Positions 58,271 to 64,000 of a stretch of 64,000 bases of DNA are shown here, piece by piece (position 1 is the stretch's first letter; the number at the start of each line of letters is the position of its first letter). The notes under the pieces are model-generated. The model worked only from the letters and a program-made list of their open reading frames with translations, made no database searches and was not told where the DNA came from. The DNA is taken from contig JAZNMO010000128.1 of the NCBI GenBank assembly GCA_045579665.1, positions 1-64,000 on the forward strand, in the 5' to 3' direction. This stretch comes from COE1 sp045579665. Lineage in GTDB: Bacteria > Bacillota > Clostridia > Lachnospirales > Lachnospiraceae. The position numbers and the translations under genes were made by a program.

Positions 58271-59450
58271 AATACAGCTTCTCTCCTGTAAAAATTTTCT
58301 CCATCTCGCGTATATCGCGAAGCGACAACTCACTATGATTTAAGACACCTGTGTCAATCTTACGCTTCATAATTGCACCGGCAATCTTACCATAGTCTAC
58401 GTCCGTTTTCTGTTCCTTGGCCGACAAATATGTAATTGACGACACTACCGCATCTGCCAACAACACAGCTGCCGTTTCTCTCATTCGTATCTTCTCTGTC
58501 TTATGAATGTACTCCTGCAAGATACGCTGTGCCATTGGTGGAAACTTATACTGTTTGCAAAGCTCCTCTAATGATTTCTCCTCACTCTTGCACTCCAACA
58601 CCATAATCTTATGATAATATGCCCCGGCCTTTGCCACATCCACATCCATACGAAGTGTACGTGCTATCTTCTCTGCAAAATATGCTGTATGAATGGCATT
58701 GTAATAGGCTGCCTCATCCAACTCCTTATACTTTGCAATCAAAGCAAACTCCTGGTCATTAATATCCAAATAACGTCCTTTTTCCTTATCAATACCCTTT
58801 GCACAATACAATCTTAATACAAACATTACCAAAATAAAGGTAATAAAAATATTGATAATCGGCATCAGAAACTGCTCAAAATCCAAAGCACCTGTACTTT
58901 GAAATACTACACTTCCAATCAATGAACATGCATATAACAATACTGCTACAAACATAGAGCTTCCTGTCTTGAAGTTCTCATCCAAATGCTCAAAAAGAAC
59001 TGCAAAAATCGCGCCAAGCAGAAAATACATCAAAAACGTTAATACATTGGCATTTGCCAAATATACACAAAGCCCCAAAACACCTGCATATGCAATCATT
59101 CCTGTTGCTGTATTGGAAAACAGAGTAAATGCCAAAGCAAATACCGCAAATACCCAACCACTGGTAGGTAGAAGCGGAAATGCACAGCTTGCTCCAACTC
59201 CTATCATAAACAAAACCGAAAATCTGCCAAAATGCTTACCATTCTCATAATGCAGCTTACCCAATACATAGGACTGCACAAACGAAAAAATCACAGCCCC
59301 ATAGCATGCTGTTGTCACTATAAAAAGCAAAAATATATCTCGAAATGTCTTACCGTACAGGTATGCCGCCCCTGCGGTTAATACCACAGACACCAAAAGC
59401 AGCAAAATCATCCATACAACCTTAAGCCATTTTGCTTCTTCCTTCTTCAT
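58248..59450 (-). CDS. Degenerate PgpH/YqfF-type HD membrane protein
   Basis: 400 residues; seven or so membrane helices (10-220), then a cytosolic HD-like domain. PgpH hydrolyses c-di-AMP and normally has GAYYHDIGK. Here the sequence is GAYYH280-K281-IMVLE, so the metal-binding Asp is Lys. The large outer domain of PgpH is also missing (PgpH is about 700 residues). Position between phoH and ybeY is the PgpH locus. Probably non-catalytic, perhaps a c-di-AMP sensor; that is inference. Confidence 0.75.
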   Translation of the reverse strand: MKKEEAKWLKVVWMILLLLVSVVLTAGAAYLYGKTFRDIFLLFIVTTACYGAVIFSFVQSYVLGKLHYENGKHFGRFSVLFMIGVGASCAFPLLPTSGWVFAVFALAFTLFSNTATGMIAYAGVLGLCVYLANANVLTFLMYFLLGAIFAVLFEHLDENFKTGSSMFVAVLLYACSLIGSVVFQSTGALDFEQFLMPIINIFITFILVMFVLRLYCAKGIDKEKGRYLDINDQEFALIAKYKELDEAAYYNAIHTAYFAEKIARTLRMDVDVAKAGAYYHKIMVLECKSEEKSLEELCKQYKFPPMAQRILQEYIHKTEKIRMRETAAVLLADAVVSSITYLSAKEQKTDVDYGKIAGAIMKRKIDTGVLNHSELSLRDIREMEKIFTGEKLYYDFLRRE

Positions 59451-59466
59451 CAGTTATATACCCCTT

Positions 59467-60489
59467 TTATCTTGGTTTCTTATTACGCGCAGTTTTAGAA
59501 AAGCCTTCCTGGCTCCTTGACTGCTTCTTCAGCTCATTACTCTCATATACCTCATAAGCCTTAACAATCTTTTGTACCAACGGATGTCTGACAACATCCT
59601 TACTGGTCATACGAATAAATGCGATATCATTAATCTTACCTAAGACCTTTTCAGCCACATCTAAGCCGGACTGCGTACCCACTGCCAAATCCTTCTGAGA
59701 CGCATCACCTGTAACAATAACCTTGGAGCCAAAGCCGATACGTGTCAAAAACATCTTCATCTGGGCAGGTGTTGTATTCTGTGCTTCATCTAGAATGATA
59801 TAGGCATTATCCAAGGTTCGTCCTCGCATATATGCCAGTGGCGCAACCTCAATTAACCCCTTCTCCATATTCTTCTGGAAGCTGTCTGCACCCATAATCT
59901 GATACAACGCATCATATAACGGTCTTAAATAGGGGTCTACCTTACTCTGCAAATCCCCCGGTAAAAATCCAAGCTTCTCTCCTGCTTCAATCGCCGGACG
60001 AGTCAGAATAATTCTCTCCACCTCATGATTCTTAAACGCTGTAATCGCCATCGCCATTGCCAGATAAGTCTTACCTGTTCCTGCCGGTCCAAGTCCAAAT
60101 ACAATCATATTCTTCCGAATCGCATTGATATAATCAAGCTGTCCTTTGGTCTTTGGCTTAATTGGCTTACCACTGATACTATGGCAAATACACTCTGTAT
60201 CAATATCCAGCAAAGACTGGTCATCATCCTCTTTGGCAAGCTCCAATCCATAGTTCACATTCTGCTCCTGTATCTGATTGCCACGCTTAGAAAGCTCCAC
60301 CAGATCCTGCATTAGCTTTACAGCCCTCTTTACAGCATCCTGCTCGCCTGTAATCCGAACCTCACCGTTTCTATCTGTAATGATAACATCTAAATCATCC
60401 TCTATCTTCTTAATATAGGTATCATAGCCGCCAAAAATATTCTGCATATGCTCAGCAGCTATCTGCATTCCCACCTGATAATCTCCCAC
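59467..60489 (-). CDS. phoH: PhoH family ATPase
   Basis: 340 residues. N-terminal KH-like part (NIFGGYDTYIKKIEDDLDV, ITDRNGEVRITG), Walker A FGLGPAGTGKTYLAMA, Walker B YIILDEAQNTT. RNA-linked ATPase/helicase. ATG behind AGGAGTAAGAAGT. Confidence 0.93.
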   Translation of the reverse strand: MGDYQVGMQIAAEHMQNIFGGYDTYIKKIEDDLDVIITDRNGEVRITGEQDAVKRAVKLMQDLVELSKRGNQIQEQNVNYGLELAKEDDDQSLLDIDTECICHSISGKPIKPKTKGQLDYINAIRKNMIVFGLGPAGTGKTYLAMAMAITAFKNHEVERIILTRPAIEAGEKLGFLPGDLQSKVDPYLRPLYDALYQIMGADSFQKNMEKGLIEVAPLAYMRGRTLDNAYIILDEAQNTTPAQMKMFLTRIGFGSKVIVTGDASQKDLAVGTQSGLDVAEKVLGKINDIAFIRMTSKDVVRHPLVQKIVKAYEVYESNELKKQSRSQEGFSKTARNKKPR

Positions 60490-60492
60490 TTC

Positions 60493-61752
60493 TTACTCCT
60501 CCTGTGCATCCAATGCACCTTCCAATATATCCTTATCTGTAACCGATTCTAAAAGAACAGAATCAATCGCTCCCCTTGTGCCTGTTTTCTTATTCACAAG
60601 GAGTTCTCCCTTCATATACATACTTTTCGTATCATTACTTATTTTAACATTTTTTTCAATAATTTGAACCCCTTTTCCCTCTAAAGTTTCCATAAAATGT
60701 CGAAAATTATCATACAACATAGTTTCCATCTCATTTTGTGTATGTTCAAGGTAACATAATTGATATTCTTTATAGAATACTGTTCCATAAAACAAGGGCA
60801 AATAAATATCCTCTAATATTGAGGATTGCCATTTTTGCGAGATTTTTTCGTATAACTCAAAATTTTTCATAAATCCCGGTATCTCATATCTCTTACCACC
60901 TACCTCAATAAAAAAACAATTCTGCACTCTTCCTGTATATTCCATAATGGAATATCGTTTCTCAATGCAATCCGAATAGGACATCAGGGTATTCAAATAT
61001 ACATCTGCATCAGCCTCATACACCTGATAATCAATCACTGTTAACGCCTCATCATATACAGGCACTAAGCCCTCTACCAATATCTGTCCTACTTCTACCT
61101 GGTCTCCTGCCTTCACCTTAGGAACTCCACTTCTTGTAATAATTGATGTAACCGTCCCTGCCTCCGTGGCCACCAGATTACTTCCCTTACAAGTCACATC
61201 CTTTTCATAATGTTTTACCTCATTTTCCTTTATCTCCACACAAAGCTTTGTACCTTCCAGATAAATCGATGTCCATGTTACTATCGGAAACTCTTCCCGT
61301 AAACTTTTCTCCAATTCTTCCATCTGTAGTTCATCCTTGGCAATACCATAATATATATTTTGCATCTGTATAAAATCTTTTAATTCATCATTACTAATAT
61401 GACTATTTCCTATATATTCAATCGCCCACACATAGCCATCTACTGCATTTAATAACAACAGACATCCAAACAGGCAAAGCAGAAAGCATATCCTTCTTCT
61501 CAGCTTCTGCAGCAAAAAAGGTATCCCTACCTTTTCCATCACCTTTATTTTGGTATAGGTTTTCTTGAATAGCGGAATCATTTGAAATAAATCCTTCACA
61601 AGAATATTGCAGCATACTCCATCTTCCTCATGCTTAATATTTCTTAATATAATGCCATGTGTTTTGCACATATTAAACAGCCTGAGAATTTCCTTTCCTT
61701 TTAACAACACCCTCACATAGCCCTTTATATAATACCTTAATCTATGAACCAA
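60493..61752 (-). CDS. yqfD: Sporulation protein YqfD
   Basis: 419 residues. N-terminal YIKGYVRVLLKGKEILRLFN, one membrane helix near 90-110 (ICFLLCLFGCLLLLNAVDGY) and a long outer part. Family name YqfD, linked to sporulation in clostridia and bacilli. Follows yqfC by 15 nt; phoH follows 3 nt later. Confidence 0.88.
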   Translation of the reverse strand: MVHRLRYYIKGYVRVLLKGKEILRLFNMCKTHGIILRNIKHEEDGVCCNILVKDLFQMIPLFKKTYTKIKVMEKVGIPFLLQKLRRRICFLLCLFGCLLLLNAVDGYVWAIEYIGNSHISNDELKDFIQMQNIYYGIAKDELQMEELEKSLREEFPIVTWTSIYLEGTKLCVEIKENEVKHYEKDVTCKGSNLVATEAGTVTSIITRSGVPKVKAGDQVEVGQILVEGLVPVYDEALTVIDYQVYEADADVYLNTLMSYSDCIEKRYSIMEYTGRVQNCFFIEVGGKRYEIPGFMKNFELYEKISQKWQSSILEDIYLPLFYGTVFYKEYQLCYLEHTQNEMETMLYDNFRHFMETLEGKGVQIIEKNVKISNDTKSMYMKGELLVNKKTGTRGAIDSVLLESVTDKDILEGALDAQEE

Positions 61753-61767
61753 GCTTACACCTCGAAT

Positions 61768-62049
61768 CTACTTAATCATCTTTACTTCCTGAATCATTCC
61801 TGAAACCTTCATATCCTCGTCCGAATAATAAGCAATTGACAGTCCCCTTCCGCAAATCACGATTTTACAACAAAATCCCTTTATCACAATCTCACAACAG
61901 GAATAGGCCAAAATCCCCTTGTAATTTTCTATATACAAATCCGTCCCGCCTATCATATGTATTAAGGTTTCATTTACAATCAAATCTCTAGGCAGTGCAA
62001 ATGTATCAGCAAACCGTTCACTTATGCTAAGCCTTTCTACCTTCTTCAT
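61768..62049 (-). CDS. yqfC: Sporulation protein YqfC
   Basis: 93 residues. The N terminus (SISERFADTFALPRDLI, then VNETLIHMIGGTDLYIENYK) and GILAYSCCEIVIKG match the YqfC family. First gene of the yqfC-yqfD-phoH-pgpH-ybeY-spoVB run. GAGG ribosome site. Confidence 0.88.
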   Translation of the reverse strand: MKKVERLSISERFADTFALPRDLIVNETLIHMIGGTDLYIENYKGILAYSCCEIVIKGFCCKIVICGRGLSIAYYSDEDMKVSGMIQEVKMIK

Positions 62050-62091
62050 GTAACATAATCCTCATTTCCCTATTCTCCATTAAGATTTACA

Positions 62092-62126
62092 TATAAAAAT
62101 GGAGCGTAGAAATTCCACACTCCATT
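62092..62126 (-). terminator. Terminator after pdp
   Basis: AATGGAG / CTCCATT stem (62098-62126) and TTTTATAT tail on the minus strand. Confidence 0.85.
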
Positions 62127-62135
62127 CTATGCATC

Positions 62136-63443
62136 TTATTCTGTTACAATGCCTTTTATCAATTTTTTCTTTGTCACAACACAATCACTTATCTGATATG
62201 CCGAAAGGAATCTCTCCTTAGCCGCCTCTAGTTTCCCTCTGTCATTTGCATGAATCTCGGCAAGTGCTTCTCCCTCGGAAACATAATCTCCAACCTTTTT
62301 CTTTAACACAAGACCTACCGATAAATCAATCTCGCTCTCCTTTGTTTCCCGACCGCCGCCTAATACAAGGGAACATATACCAATTTCATCACAAACTATC
62401 TTCTCAATATATCCGGTCTTAGGCGATGGAATATCCTCAACAATACTTGCCTTTGGTAATCTTTCAGGATGATATACCTGCTCTCTGCTTCCACCCTGTG
62501 CTTCAATAAAGTCTGCCAGCTTCTCCAAAGCACTACCATTCTCTATCACTGCCACAAGTTTTATTCTTGCCTCTTCTACCGTTGATGCCTGATTTGCTGC
62601 CACTACCATATAAGAACCAAGCGTCAGGCATAGCTCAACAAAATCCTCTGGTCCTTTTCCGTTTAATGTTTCAATGGCTTCCTTTACCTCCAACGCATTT
62701 CCTACTGCATAACCTAGAGGCTGATCCATATCCGAAATTACCGCAACAGTATTTCTTCCTGCCCCATTTCCAATCCTTACCATTTCTCTTGCTAACGCAA
62801 AGGAATCCTCCTCTGTTTTCATAAATGCACCACTTCCGGTCTTTACATCCAACACAATAGCATCCGCTCCCGCTGCAAGCTTTTTACTCATGATCGAGGA
62901 CGCTATCAAAGACATATTATCTACAGTTGCGGTTACATCTCTAAGCGCATACAGCTTCTTATCTGCTGGCGCCAAGTCAGCTGTTTGGCCCATGATAGAA
63001 ACCCCAATACTGTTTACATTATCCTTAAACTGTTGCTCACTAATCCCTGTAGAAAAGCCTTCAAAGCTCTCCAACTTATCTATCGTTCCCCCAGTGTGCC
63101 CCAAGCCTCTTCCGCTCATCTTCGCTACTGGCACACCCAAAGCTGCCACCATAGGAGTCAATGCAAGGGACGTCTTATCACCAACACCTCCTGTTGAATG
63201 CTTATCGACCTTAATTCCACGAATATCACTCAAGTCCAGCATATCGCCGCTATGTGCCATCGCCATGGTAAGTGCCAGCGTCTCATCCTCTGTCATCCCC
63301 TGAAAATAAATTGCCATCATCATAGCGGACATCTGGTAATCCGGAATCTCACCCTTGGTATAGTTTTCTATCATAAACGCAATTTCATCTGCTGTTAATT
63401 CTCCTCCATTACGTTTCTTCATAATCAAATCATACATTCTCAT
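62136..63443 (-). CDS. pdp: Pyrimidine-nucleoside phosphorylase
   Basis: 435 residues from ATG 63443 (GGGGG 9 nt upstream; a GTG lies two codons earlier). Phosphorolysis of uridine and thymidine. The signature VDKHSTGGVGDKTSLALTPM and SGRGLGHTGGTIDKLES show the type II nucleoside phosphorylase. Salvage of pyrimidines. Confidence 0.95.
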   Translation of the reverse strand: MRMYDLIMKKRNGGELTADEIAFMIENYTKGEIPDYQMSAMMMAIYFQGMTEDETLALTMAMAHSGDMLDLSDIRGIKVDKHSTGGVGDKTSLALTPMVAALGVPVAKMSGRGLGHTGGTIDKLESFEGFSTGISEQQFKDNVNSIGVSIMGQTADLAPADKKLYALRDVTATVDNMSLIASSIMSKKLAAGADAIVLDVKTGSGAFMKTEEDSFALAREMVRIGNGAGRNTVAVISDMDQPLGYAVGNALEVKEAIETLNGKGPEDFVELCLTLGSYMVVAANQASTVEEARIKLVAVIENGSALEKLADFIEAQGGSREQVYHPERLPKASIVEDIPSPKTGYIEKIVCDEIGICSLVLGGGRETKESEIDLSVGLVLKKKVGDYVSEGEALAEIHANDRGKLEAAKERFLSAYQISDCVVTKKKLIKGIVTE

Positions 63444-63680
63444 ATACACTTGCCCCCTTTTATTATAAATCTTTACTTTCTATTTTATCATATACACTAA
63501 AAAAGAGTCCACTTTTTATAGTACAAGAAGACCTCTGTGAAGTATGTCTATTAAGTAATTATACTTTATCTTAGCACTTACTCCACAAAAATTCTTATAT
63601 ATTATCAAGCTTTCCATTGACAAGCAAACCAAAATATGCTAGCATTCAAAACAAGAAACGACGTTTATTACCGTACAGTG

Positions 63681-64000
63681 TTATTGCTCAAGCGGGCTAC
63701 GCGTTTCTTTTTTTATTCTTATAAAATCATATAGATACAATTTTCCATCCGCATCGCATCTAACTAACATCCTTGTTGAAAAAATATTATATCCGATCAA
63801 CTCCCCTTTTTCATCATAGACTGGAATTCCAAACCGCGTATCATATCGATACCAACCATGTTTAGCTTTTGCCTTATGTTTCTTATTATAGTCTGGGTAC
63901 TCTGTTTTATTTACAGCGATTTGAATCAGCTCCCCTACGACTGTTATCATATTTGCTTTTGCTTTTTCGTTTGCACCTTTTAAACTTATTCTATCGTTGG
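63681..64000 (-). CDS. Partial gene, C-terminal part (enters from the right edge)
   Basis: The frame stays open from ATG 63948-63950 to the right edge, so the true start is outside. The visible 105 or so residues include ANMITVVGELIQIAVNKTEY, WYRYDTRFGIPVYDEKGELI and RCDADGKLYLYDFIRIKKET. The style recalls C-terminal modules of phage or conjugative-element polyvalent proteins, but this is uncertain. Downstream to pdp lies a gap of 237 nt with a possible pdp -10 (TATAAT, 63558-63563). Confidence 0.5.
   Translation of the reverse strand, partial: NDRISLKGANEKAKANMITVVGELIQIAVNKTEYPDYNKKHKAKAKHGWYRYDTRFGIPVYDEKGELIGYNIFSTRMLVRCDADGKLYLYDFIRIKKETRSPLEQ

Overview
The window is a low-GC Firmicutes chromosome segment, most likely Lachnospiraceae. 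Host genes include spore-formation genes (yqfC, yqfD, a spoVB-type flippase, a BofC-like protein) and the usual proB-proA and yqfC-yqfD-phoH-pgpH-ybeY neighbourhoods. Almost all host genes are on the minus strand. No tRNA, rRNA or CRISPR array was seen.

Layout. 1-720: 5' part of a group II intron, with the start of its maturase running off the left edge. 974-5782: host genes for a zinc-ribbon/LRR membrane protein, a cardiolipin synthase-like protein and miaB. 5601-45893: a complete, about 40.3 kb temperate podovirus-type prophage. 46056-63443: host genes for a secreted protein, a flavin reductase, proA, a 5-formyl-THF cyclo-ligase, a DUF896 protein, proB, a membrane glycosyltransferase, two flavoproteins, a BofC-like protein, a spoVB-like flippase, ybeY, a degenerate pgpH, phoH, yqfD, yqfC and pdp. 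63681-64000: the 3' end of a gene entering from the right.

Prophage. A large serine integrase (42551-44224) placed the element inside miaB, within the codons for the GCQMN motif that carries the first Fe-S cysteine. The left phage arm supplies a replacement miaB 5' end with its own promoter and an upstream terminator, so miaB (4328-5782) stays intact. The displaced original 5' end survives as a fragment at 45813-46055. Late genes run leftward: small terminase, a fibre/M15-peptidase cassette, large terminase, portal, Prp protease, scaffold, N4-gp56-type capsid, connector genes, a 3012-residue polyvalent internal protein, baseplate/fibre genes, holin and GH25 endolysin. Early leftward genes include a Cro-like protein, an HNH/recombination protein, a replisome organizer with iterons, a PcfK/AcrIIA9-like protein and PcfJ. 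Two tandem repressors face right. An RnlA/RnlB (RNase LS) toxin-antitoxin pair sits between the integrase and attR.

Main points to follow up. A 14-bp palindrome (TTGCGAYGTCGCAA) occurs ten times in the prophage, always inside genes, in all three reading frames and in one polarity; I saw none in the flanking host DNA. It looks like a stoperator-type or genome-organising site. Phage-encoded Prp is paired with L27-like cleavage motifs at the N termini of both capsid and scaffold. The orphaned miaB promoter points at the RnlAB operon. A GGCC-centred element recurs four times, with a stem-loop near each copy. A 15-bp inverted repeat encloses a branched RNA-like segment at 39302-39414. Twin repressors share a nearly identical C-terminal tail.
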